DNA of 64,000 bases from Paenibacillus wulumuqiensis (GTDB taxonomy: Bacteria; Bacillota; Bacilli; Paenibacillales; Paenibacillaceae), in the NCBI RefSeq assembly GCF_000971965.1, contig NZ_LAQP01000001.1:248001-312000 (forward strand), given 5' to 3'. The position numbers were made by a program, and so were the translations under genes. Positions 1 to 7,533 of the stretch are shown piece by piece. How positions within the stretch are numbered: the first letter of the stretch is position 1; each line of letters opens with the position of its first letter. Below the pieces are notes generated by a model, which was not told the DNA's origin, made no database searches, and saw only the letters and a list, made by a program, of their open reading frames with translations.

Positions 1-479
1 TTATGTTTCTCGATCTGCTCCGGTGTAAATACGATGTGTGGTTTGGTATTCCGGATATCTGCATTTCCCCACAAATCCAGTTTGTCGCCTGTCCGGATAT
101 TAAGCGCCCGGAATGAATCTTCATACAAATTCATATAGAGCGAGAGGGAGACAGAGACCTGCTGGCCGTTATCCTTGCGAATGACCATATGATACGGATC
201 TTCCAGCACCATTTGGCCGTCCATATCCACGATGGTCAGCTGGCTTTTGTTGCGGTTCATGAACCGCAGCATCTCATTTGCAATCTGGCGCGGATTATCC
301 CCGGATTGGATATAGACAGCGGCGAGCTGATCAAGATCATGCTCCGCCTTGTTCACTTTATGCTCCTGATAGAAGTTGTTAAAAAACAGCAGCTGGCTGA
401 GAATGACCATCCCGTAAAAGCAGACAAAAAACAGAACGGTCATCAAAAACAGCTTAAAGGTAATACTGCGATTTTTCAT
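1..479 (-). CDS. Sensor histidine kinase, N-terminal part only (runs off window)
   Basis: The reading frame starts at an ATG at 479, preceded on the minus strand by AAGGAGACG, and is open to the window edge, giving about 159 residues. The N-terminus (MKNRSITFKLFLMTVLFFVC) is a classic uncleaved transmembrane anchor, followed by an extracytoplasmic stretch of at least 120 residues. That layout fits a membrane sensor kinase, but neither the HAMP domain nor the catalytic core lies in the window, so a chemoreceptor or another membrane sensor is possible. It is read leftward, downstream of psiE, with a 72-base gap. Confidence 0.6.
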   Translation of the reverse strand, partial: MKNRSITFKLFLMTVLFFVCFYGMVILSQLLFFNNFYQEHKVNKAEHDLDQLAAVYIQSGDNPRQIANEMLRFMNRNKSQLTIVDMDGQMVLEDPYHMVIRKDNGQQVSVSLSLYMNLYEDSFRALNIRTGDKLDLWGNADIRNTKPHIVFTPEQIEKH

Positions 480-551
480 AACGTCTCCTTGCTTTCATTG
501 GTATTCCGCCTAAAGCGATATTCTCCTAACCATACCACTGTATCGGCTGAA

Positions 552-974
552 TCAGTGATCTTTTCGCACTACGCGGGTATTGGCCAGGAATAAAGAAGCA
601 ATCAGCACCAGGATAGCCATCGACCACCAGAATGTGCTTAGTGCCTCATCATGATCGATAATGATCAGCCGGACGATTGCGGTAATCCCGATATAGATAA
701 AATAACGCAGCGGGAAATGGAAGTTGGATTTGAAATATTTGACGATCAACGCGATAAATTCAAAGTATAAAAAGAAAACAAGCAGCTCATCGGTAAAAGC
801 AAAATAACTGTCAATCTCTTCCGAAGACAGAACAACCGACGAGAAAATACTCCATGTTTCTTTCATCAGCAGCACACTCAGTACAATCGCCATCAGGAAC
901 AGGCTGATATTCAGTACAATTTGCAGCAGTTCCGGTAATTTACGAGTCTGCATCATAATAAATTTCATTTTCAT
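552..974 (-). CDS. psiE: PsiE family membrane protein
   Basis: A 140-residue protein with four predicted membrane segments (about residues 18-37, 64-82, 90-106 and 115-130). The overall pattern, including a central FxYFEFIALIVKYF-like segment and the RYFIYIGITAIVRLIII stretch, is that of the phosphate-starvation-inducible PsiE family, whose biochemical role is unknown. An AGGAGAG ribosome binding site sits just upstream of the start; two ATG codons lie close together and the first is used here. It is transcribed leftward, before the partial sensor gene. Nothing in the sequence shows phosphate control. Confidence 0.8.
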   Translation of the reverse strand: MKMKFIMMQTRKLPELLQIVLNISLFLMAIVLSVLLMKETWSIFSSVVLSSEEIDSYFAFTDELLVFFLYFEFIALIVKYFKSNFHFPLRYFIYIGITAIVRLIIIDHDEALSTFWWSMAILVLIASLFLANTRVVRKDH

Positions 975-1176
975 TCATCATCTCTCCTGCAAGCCATGAT
1001 CCGTGGCTATTCATTCATTGACCTTATTGTAAATGGACGATTTGTCCTTTATGTGTCCTTTTGCAAAAGAAAATGGTGTGCAGTACCGGTAGTGGCCAGC
1101 GCACGCCAGGAATGCAGCGTCTCTCATCGATTCGCGCATACACCCGTCTGACTGATCCGGCCGATTTTGAAATGCC

Positions 1177-1220
1177 AAAAAGCCGATACAAGCAGCAATC
1201 CTGCCCTTGCATCGGCTTTT
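1177..1220 (-). terminator. Rho-independent terminator after the kinase gene
   Basis: An inverted repeat of about 15 bp (AAAAGCCGATACAAG against CTTGCATCGGCTTTT, one mismatch). On the minus strand it ends in CTTTTT, 17 bases beyond the end of the kinase gene at 1237. The rest of 975-1236 shows nothing else. Confidence 0.85.
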
Positions 1221-1236
1221 CACGGTATGCCGCCTG

Positions 1237-2490
1237 TTACGGCAGCTGTGCTCGTTTGATTGTAAATTGGAAGATCGTTCCCTGTCCCGGCTCGCTCTGC
1301 ACAGTTATATCTTCACCCAGTTCCTGTACAATTTCATGGGCAATGGACAGCCCGAGTCCACTGCCGTTGCCCTGATGAGAATAGTCGCTTTTGTAGAATC
1401 GTTCGAATATATAGGGCAGATCTTCTTTGATGATACCCGGGCCGTTATCTGCAATGCGAATGGTGACCGATCTGGAACGGACGACAGCATCGAGCGTAAT
1501 CAATCCGTCTTCACCTACAAATTTCATCGCATTATCGATCAGAATATTGACCAGCTGAATGAGTTTGTCCCGGTTGGAGAGCAGCGGAGGGAGGGATCGT
1601 GCCTGATCGCTGATCCGAAATGCAATTCCCAGCTCCTCTGCGAGAAAGGAGTACCGGGATTCGATAAACTCCATCCACTCCCCGCTATCCAGCGGCTCTT
1701 TTACCCAGGTATCCTGCTTGTTCTGCATGCGGGACAGCTCCAGTACATCCTGAATCAGCCGCTGCAGCCGGGCACATTCAGACAGGATAATGCTGTAATA
1801 GTTATTTTTCTTCTCCTCTTCATGGATCAGACCGTCAGCCAGCGTCTCGGTCAGCGCCCGGATCGAGGCAATCGGAGATTTGAGTTCATGGCTGATATTG
1901 GCTACATAATCCCGTCGCGCTTTGTCCAGCCGTCTCATTTCCTTGAGATAGGAGGAGAGGAAGTAACCAATACAGAGCGTACATACAACGAGCATAACGG
2001 TAAATACAACATAAAATCCGTTCAGTACCGCCTGATACTCACTGGACGGCTCCATCAGGAAAACGGCACCGATCGGTTGGCCCTGATGCATAATCGGAAC
2101 CCCAACAATAATGGAGTGATTGGGCAGTCCACTAATATCACGGGTCGTCGCCAGCCGTCCTTCACCGAGGACCTGCGGGATATAGCCGGTCAGCGCCTCC
2201 CGGAATTGCTGCGAAGCGACATGGAACATATCCTGCGGCGTCTCGCTGCCGAGCGTGATTTCCTGACCGCTGAGGGTATATGCCTTGAGGATAAACTGTC
2301 CGGAATGAATAATGTCCGTCCTGCCCTCGGCAATATTGGCAGCGGCCATAGTCGCCTGTGGATACATGTCCTTGAGTTTGTAATTGATAAAAAGATGCTT
2401 GATCACCAGCGTTCCCGCCAGCTGACCGACAATAAAACAGATCAGAATCGCTATATAAATGCTTCTACGGTTGACGGTCCATAGTTTCAT
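1237..2490 (-). CDS. PhoR-type sensor histidine kinase
   Basis: A 417-residue membrane kinase that would phosphorylate the response regulator encoded just upstream. Transmembrane segment 1 is near residues 11-31, then an extracytoplasmic domain of about 120 residues, then transmembrane segment 2 near 159-180. The H-box follows almost at once (ISHELKSP, phospho-acceptor His201), so there is little room for a HAMP domain. The N-box (NILIDNAMKF) and G-boxes (DNGPG, GSGLGLSIAHEIV) are intact, so it should be active. Its start overlaps the regulator's stop (ATGA), indicating translational coupling. A strong terminator follows. The signal it senses cannot be told from sequence. Confidence 0.93.
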   Translation of the reverse strand: MKLWTVNRRSIYIAILICFIVGQLAGTLVIKHLFINYKLKDMYPQATMAAANIAEGRTDIIHSGQFILKAYTLSGQEITLGSETPQDMFHVASQQFREALTGYIPQVLGEGRLATTRDISGLPNHSIIVGVPIMHQGQPIGAVFLMEPSSEYQAVLNGFYVVFTVMLVVCTLCIGYFLSSYLKEMRRLDKARRDYVANISHELKSPIASIRALTETLADGLIHEEEKKNNYYSIILSECARLQRLIQDVLELSRMQNKQDTWVKEPLDSGEWMEFIESRYSFLAEELGIAFRISDQARSLPPLLSNRDKLIQLVNILIDNAMKFVGEDGLITLDAVVRSRSVTIRIADNGPGIIKEDLPYIFERFYKSDYSHQGNGSGLGLSIAHEIVQELGEDITVQSEPGQGTIFQFTIKRAQLP

Positions 2491-3185
2491 TGTATCGTCT
2501 CCATTTTGTATCCCATGCCATAGATCGATTTGATTTCAAATCCGATTGGCTCTTCGGGCAGCTTTTTGCGCATGCGCTTGATCAGATGATCGACAGCCCG
2601 GGTATCGCCGGGATAGTCATATCCCCAGACTTTATTGAGAATTTGCTCCCGCGACAGAATGGTGTCTTTGCTGCTTGCGAACAGGGTGAGCAGTTCGATT
2701 TCTCTGGCTGTAAATTCAATCCGTTTGCCCTGAATATGAATTTCCAGCGTATCCGGGTTAATGGTCATTTCCCCGGCTCGAAGCAGTTCCGCTCGGGGAA
2801 CAGGTGCATAATGCGTACGTTTGAGAATGGTTTTGATGCGGGTGACCACTTCTCTCGGTGAGAACGGCTTGGTTATATAATCATCTGCACCCAGCTCCAG
2901 TCCGGTAATCCGGTCCATTTCTTCTCCGCGGGCACTCAGCATAATAATGGGGATATCGCTGGACATCCGGATTTGGCGGCATACTTCTGTTCCGAACAGA
3001 CCCGGCAGCATAATATCAAGAATAACCAGATCAAAGCTGCCCTTCTCCAGCATCTTCAATGCTTCTTTCCCGTTAAAGGCAGATGCAAAATCCATCTGTT
3101 CCGCCTGCAAATAAGCGGATATGCTCTCATGAACCGCAATATGATCATCACAGATCAGAATATTCAACAAGTGGGTTCGTACCAT
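2487..3185 (-). CDS. OmpR/PhoB-family response regulator
   Basis: 232 residues: a receiver domain (acidic pair Asp13-Asp14, phospho-acceptor Asp57 in LVILDIMLPG, Lys106 in YITKPF) followed by a winged-helix DNA-binding domain ending in VDHLIKRMRKKL and YGMGYKM. It is the partner of the kinase at 1237-2490, overlapping it by 4 bases. The ATG at 3185 has GGAGGCTGGGCC upstream. It is transcribed divergently from the gene at 3348 across a gap of about 160 bases that also holds two palindromic operators. Target genes are unknown. Confidence 0.95.
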   Translation of the reverse strand: MVRTHLLNILICDDHIAVHESISAYLQAEQMDFASAFNGKEALKMLEKGSFDLVILDIMLPGLFGTEVCRQIRMSSDIPIIMLSARGEEMDRITGLELGADDYITKPFSPREVVTRIKTILKRTHYAPVPRAELLRAGEMTINPDTLEIHIQGKRIEFTAREIELLTLFASSKDTILSREQILNKVWGYDYPGDTRAVDHLIKRMRKKLPEEPIGFEIKSIYGMGYKMETIQ

Positions 3186-3263
3186 GGCCCAGCCTCCTAA
3201 TTCCGATAAAATAATCTCTATTTATTATTTCGTATATTTTAGTGCAAAAGTGAAATGTCTATA

Positions 3264-3292
3264 TTGACAAGCTATTATATAGTGTATACATT
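3264..3292 (+). promoter_or_regulatory. Candidate sigma-A promoter of the ABC exporter operon
   Basis: TTGACA at 3264-3269 matches the -35 consensus exactly. A weak -10 (TACATT) lies 17 bases on, inside the first palindrome. A repressor on the palindrome would therefore cover the -10. The strong -35 fits well; the -10 assignment is less certain. Confidence 0.55.
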
Positions 3293-3326
3293 TGTATACA
3301 TAATCTTAACGTATACAAATGTATAC
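3284..3326. promoter_or_regulatory. Twin 16-bp palindromic operators
   Basis: GTATACATTTGTATAC at 3284-3299 and GTATACAAATGTATAC at 3311-3326. Each has perfect 6-base arms round a 4-base centre, and each is the exact reverse complement of the other. Starts are 27 bases apart, between the promoter and the ribosome binding site of the gene at 3348. This is typical of tandem sites for a dimeric repressor. Which protein binds is not known; no recognisable DNA-binding regulator is encoded in the operon. Confidence 0.8.
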
Positions 3327-3347
3327 AAAAACAGGAGGAATGTAAAG

Positions 3348-3749
3348 ATGCGTGAAGGAAGACGTGAACATAGAGGTCATCATCATGATGAACACCGGGA
3401 AGGCAAAGGACGCAGGCCTGAAGACAAAAAACATTTCCGCAGTGCACAGACGTTTCGGCGCGGCCGGGCACTCGCTTTTCTGGAAAGACTGAATATTAGG
3501 CGTACTACGCTGCTCACCCAGCTGGGTCAGCCGGAATACGAATCGATCCGACAGGTGATCAGCGGTGAACTGAAAGCGACGGACACCATTATCCAGGAAT
3601 TTATTCATATGTTCGAACTGCAGGAGATCGAGGAAGAGAACGGTCATACCAAAAGTGATCAGCTGCCGGGCGAAAACACCAGGAGATCGGATAAGGAAGA
3701 CAGCAGGGGAGCAGACGAACAGACAGGTCCCGGAGGAAAGGAAGCGTAG
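3348..3749 (+). CDS. Small His/Arg-rich protein of unknown function
   Basis: 133 residues. The start is the ATG at 3348, with ACAGGAGGAATGTAAAG before it; an upstream extension would run through the operators and was not used. The first 35 residues are rich in His, Arg, Glu and Lys (HRGHHHDEHREG). Residues about 40-95 look alpha-helical (LAFLERLNIRRTTLLTQL, ELKATDTIIQEFIHMFEL). The tail is acidic and polar. I do not recognise the family and see no helix-turn-helix, membrane segment or enzyme motif. It is the first gene of the operon with the two ABC half-transporters. The His-rich head might bind metal; that is only a guess. Confidence 0.75.
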   Translation: MREGRREHRGHHHDEHREGKGRRPEDKKHFRSAQTFRRGRALAFLERLNIRRTTLLTQLGQPEYESIRQVISGELKATDTIIQEFIHMFELQEIEEENGHTKSDQLPGENTRRSDKEDSRGADEQTGPGGKEA

Positions 3750-3860
3750 ACAGAAGATGGAACGACCCGATTCGGCAAAAAGACGTCAACGTCTAATGAC
3801 CAAAGTACAAAAGTGGATAATTGAAATGGATCATAGGGGAGGCAAGGGAGGTGAACGCCT

Positions 3861-5600
3861 ATGTGGCAGCTTAGAAGACTGCTGAAGCCTTATTGGCGCT
3901 GGTGTATTCTTGCTCCCTTGCTCATGGTACTGGAGGTGAGTATGGATCTGCTCCAGCCGACCCTGATGGCGAGCATCGTGGATGAAGGGTTGATGAAGAA
4001 CGATCTCACACATATTATATCGACCGGGCTGATGATGCTCGGTGTGGCTCTCATCGGACTGCTGGGTGGAGTGGGATGCACGATATTTTCGAGTATGGCT
4101 TCACAGAATTTTGGTAATGATCTGCGGATTACGCTGTTTGAGCATATCCAGACCTTTTCCAACCGTAATCTGGATCAGCTCCAGACCGGCTCGCTGATCA
4201 CACGGCTGACCAATGATGTGGTGCAGCTGCAGAACTTCGTGCAGCTGGTGCTGCGGACGATTCGTTCACCGCTGCTGCTGATCGGCAGTCTCATTATGGC
4301 GATCCGGATCAGTCCGGCGCTGACGCTGATCCTGCTGGTATCCGTACCTGTATTGTTCGTGATCCTGTATGTACTCATTCGACTTTCTTTTCCTTTATTT
4401 ACGAAAATGCAGAACAGGCTGGATAGCGTCAATACCGTGCTGCAGGAGAATCTGTCAGGTATTCGGGTAATCAAAGCCTTTGTACGGGCCGGGTATGAAC
4501 AGCAGCGTTTTGACCGGGCGAACCGGGAATATACGGATACAGCTATCCGGGCGGTACGTCTGCTGGCACTGAATATGCCGCTGATGATGCTGATCCTCAA
4601 CGTCAGTATTGTCGCGGTGCTTTGGTTTGGCGGCATGCAGAGCTGGAAAGGGGCGCTTCCGGTCGGCGAACTGATCGCCTTTATCAATTATGTGACCCAG
4701 CTGCTCATGTCGATGCTCATGCTGAGCAGCAGACTGACGATGGTATCCCGGGCCAAGGTGTCCGCTGACCGGATCAATCAAGTGCTGGATACCCGCAGCG
4801 AGATTACAGATGAAGCGGCTGATACTCGCGGCACGATTCGTAATGGACAGATCGAATTCCATGATGTTTCCTTTGCCTATGATCAGGGAGAGGTGAATCC
4901 GGTGCTGGAGGATATTCACTTTACCGCCAGACCGGGCGAGACGGTAGCCATTCTCGGTGCAACCGGTGCCGGCAAGTCGACGCTGGTCAATCTGATTCCC
5001 AGATTATATGAAGTGACTTCCGGCAGGATTACGATTGATGGTACGGATATTCGCAGCATTCCGATGGATCAGCTGCGCAGCCGGATCGGTCTCGTGATGC
5101 AGCAGAGTATTCTGTTCAGCGGTACGATCCGCGATAATATCCGCTATGGCCGGCCGGATGCGACAGAGGAAGAAGTAGAGCGGGCAGCTCGAATGGCGGA
5201 AGCGCATGACTTTATCGCCAGTCTGCCTGATGGATACGATACGCTGCTCGGACAGCGCGGGATTAATCTGTCCGGCGGCCAGAAGCAGCGGCTGTCCATC
5301 GCCAGAGCGCTGTTAATCCAGCCGAAAATCCTGATCATGGATGACAGCACGAGCGCACTCGACGCAGTGACCGAATCACGAATCCGCCAGCTGCTCAAGC
5401 AGCAGCTGCGCGGCAGTACGAATATATTAATCGCCCAGCGGGTGTCTTCGATTATCGATGCGGATCATATTGTAATTCTGGATAATGGCCGGATCGCCGC
5501 TCAGGGTACCCATGCGGAGCTGATGCACAGCAGCGGCATTTACCGGGATATTCGGCAGTCCCAGCTGGGCGAAGAGGAGGTATCCTATGTCCAGTCCTAA
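3861..5600 (+). CDS. ABC exporter half-transporter, degenerate ATPase site (BmrC-like)
   Basis: 579 residues: a six-helix type IV exporter domain (residues about 1-320) and an ATP-binding domain. Walker A is GATGAGKST (about 366), the signature is LSGGQKQ (about 470) and Walker B is ILIMDDST (about 490). The usual catalytic Glu after Walker B is Asp, and the switch His is Gln (LIAQRVSS). These changes mark the non-catalytic partner of heterodimeric multidrug exporters such as BmrC/BmrD. The ATG follows GGGAGGTGAACGCCT. It overlaps the next gene by 14 bases, as expected of an obligate pair. Substrate is unknown; drugs, peptides or lipids are possible. Confidence 0.92.
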   Translation: MWQLRRLLKPYWRWCILAPLLMVLEVSMDLLQPTLMASIVDEGLMKNDLTHIISTGLMMLGVALIGLLGGVGCTIFSSMASQNFGNDLRITLFEHIQTFSNRNLDQLQTGSLITRLTNDVVQLQNFVQLVLRTIRSPLLLIGSLIMAIRISPALTLILLVSVPVLFVILYVLIRLSFPLFTKMQNRLDSVNTVLQENLSGIRVIKAFVRAGYEQQRFDRANREYTDTAIRAVRLLALNMPLMMLILNVSIVAVLWFGGMQSWKGALPVGELIAFINYVTQLLMSMLMLSSRLTMVSRAKVSADRINQVLDTRSEITDEAADTRGTIRNGQIEFHDVSFAYDQGEVNPVLEDIHFTARPGETVAILGATGAGKSTLVNLIPRLYEVTSGRITIDGTDIRSIPMDQLRSRIGLVMQQSILFSGTIRDNIRYGRPDATEEEVERAARMAEAHDFIASLPDGYDTLLGQRGINLSGGQKQRLSIARALLIQPKILIMDDSTSALDAVTESRIRQLLKQQLRGSTNILIAQRVSSIIDADHIVILDNGRIAAQGTHAELMHSSGIYRDIRQSQLGEEEVSYVQS

Positions 5601-7461
5601 TTCTCGGCCTCCGATAGGCTTGCCCGGTCAGCCCGGCAGTATGAACACAGGAATGCGGGGTCCCGGTATGGGTCCGGGATCAGGACGGGGGACGATGCCC
5701 AAAATTCGGGCCAAGAATCGTACAGCTACCCTGAGACGGTTGTGGACCTATCTGAACCGTCAGCGCAAAGGACTGATTACGGTCTATCTGTTCACCGTGC
5801 TAAGTGCCATCGTCTCCCTGATCGGACCGTATTTGCTCGGCAAAGTCATTGATATGGCGATCATCCCGGGTGACTGGGACATGCTGGTGCGGCTGAGTCT
5901 GCTCCTGCTCGGTCTGTATTTGCTGGGCAGCATCGTATCCTGGGTACAGGCCTATGTGATGACAGGTGTATCGCAGCAGACTGTATCCGAACTGCGGCGG
6001 GATTTGTTCAGCCGTTATCAGGAGCTGCCCGTAGGGTTCTTCGATACCCATGCGACCGGGGAGCTGATGAGCCGGGCGACCAATGATATCGATAATGTAT
6101 CCAATACGCTCAATCAGAGCGTTACCCAGCTGCTCAACAGTTTGATCACGCTGAGCGGTTCACTGATCATTATGATCATGCTTAATATTCCGCTGACGCT
6201 GGTCGCCATGCTGACCGTTCCACTGGTGCTGCTCGCCACGCGCCGGATCGCCGGACTCAGCCGCACTTATTTCAAAAACCAGCAGCAGCATCTCGGTGAA
6301 TTAAACGGATTTATCGAGGAATCCATCGGCGGTCAGAAGGTCATCAAGCAGTATGGCAGGGAAAAGACCGAGACCGAACGCTTCCGAGGAATCAGTAACA
6401 ATCTGAACCGGGTCGGGATCAAGGCACAAATAACATCCGGGCTGGTGGGACCGACGATGAATATGATCAGCAATCTGGATTATGCACTGATCGCCGGTAT
6501 CGGCGGCTGGATGGCCTTTCACGGTATGGCGACTGTCGGCATCATTGTCAGCTTCCTCAATTATTCCAAACAGTTCGGCCGGCCGATTGCCGAACTCGCG
6601 GATCAGTACAATATGATCCAATCTGCCATCGCCGGAGCCGAGCGTGTATTCGAGATTATGGATGAAGCATCGGAATATCCGGAGAGCACTGGTGAACGGC
6701 TGGATCATGTACAGGGGAAAGTAGTCTTTGATAATGTCTCTTTTGGTTATCAACCGGACTCGCTCAATCTGAGCGGAGTAACATTTACAGCGCAGCCGGG
6801 AGAGAAGATCGCCCTGGTTGGTCCCACCGGCGCAGGCAAGACGACGATCATCAATCTGCTGACCCGGTTCTATGAGATTCAGTCAGGTACCATTTCCATT
6901 GATGATCACAATATTCGTAAACTCGACAAAAATGCACTCCGCAGCCAGATCGGTATGGTGCTGCAGGATGCTCATGTATTCTCGGGCACGATCCGGGAAA
7001 ATATCCGCTTTGGACGTCTGGATGCGACCGATAAGGAAGTGGAAGAGGCTGCCCGGCTAGCCAGCGCAGATGGATTTATCGCCAGACTGCCGCATGGCCT
7101 GGACACGGTGCTGAGTGCAGAGGGCAGCAATCTGAGCCATGGTCAGCGGCAGCTGCTGACGATTGCCCGCGCTATTCTCGCCAATCCGGCCATTCTGATT
7201 CTGGATGAAGCGACCAGCAGTGTGGATACCCGCACCGAGATGCATATTCAGCAGGGCATGAAGAGGCTGATGCAGGGGCGGACCAGCTTTGTCATTGCCC
7301 ACCGGCTCAGTACGATTCGGGATGCGGACCGTATTTTGGTCATTCAGAAGGGACAGATTGCAGAGCAGGGAAGTCATGAACAGCTGTTGTCCCTGCAGGG
7401 CGTCTATCATGATCTGTATGAGAGCCAGTTCCGCAAATCCATGCAATCCGATGTATCATAA
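5587..7461 (+). CDS. ABC exporter half-transporter, catalytic partner (BmrD-like)
   Basis: 624 residues with a Pro/Gly/Met-rich cytoplasmic head of about 45 residues (NTGMRGPGMGPGSGRG), a six-helix membrane domain and an ATP-binding domain. Walker A is GPTGAGKTT (about 413), Walker B is ILILDEATSS with the catalytic Glu present, and the switch His is present (FVIAHRLST). The signature is altered to LSHGQ (about 516). In a heterodimer this LSHGQ faces the defective Walker site of the partner, so both defects fall in the same ATP site and the other site stays canonical. It overlaps the upstream gene and ends the operon. Confidence 0.93.
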   Translation: MSSPNSRPPIGLPGQPGSMNTGMRGPGMGPGSGRGTMPKIRAKNRTATLRRLWTYLNRQRKGLITVYLFTVLSAIVSLIGPYLLGKVIDMAIIPGDWDMLVRLSLLLLGLYLLGSIVSWVQAYVMTGVSQQTVSELRRDLFSRYQELPVGFFDTHATGELMSRATNDIDNVSNTLNQSVTQLLNSLITLSGSLIIMIMLNIPLTLVAMLTVPLVLLATRRIAGLSRTYFKNQQQHLGELNGFIEESIGGQKVIKQYGREKTETERFRGISNNLNRVGIKAQITSGLVGPTMNMISNLDYALIAGIGGWMAFHGMATVGIIVSFLNYSKQFGRPIAELADQYNMIQSAIAGAERVFEIMDEASEYPESTGERLDHVQGKVVFDNVSFGYQPDSLNLSGVTFTAQPGEKIALVGPTGAGKTTIINLLTRFYEIQSGTISIDDHNIRKLDKNALRSQIGMVLQDAHVFSGTIRENIRFGRLDATDKEVEEAARLASADGFIARLPHGLDTVLSAEGSNLSHGQRQLLTIARAILANPAILILDEATSSVDTRTEMHIQQGMKRLMQGRTSFVIAHRLSTIRDADRILVIQKGQIAEQGSHEQLLSLQGVYHDLYESQFRKSMQSDVS

Positions 7462-7533
7462 TGCCATTTTTGTGCCACAATCTTCTGGTATATTCAATCC
7501 ATACAATACATTCACAGAAAAAGGAGATAATAC

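Noticed and set aside
1207-2484. Long open frame on the plus strand opposite the sensor kinase
   Set aside because: It is antisense to a kinase gene with all catalytic boxes intact, has no ribosome binding site and encodes no known motif.
3756-3885. Possible small ORF between the His-rich gene and the first ABC gene
   Set aside because: Weak ribosome binding site at poor spacing, overlaps the ABC start and encodes only charged low-complexity sequence.
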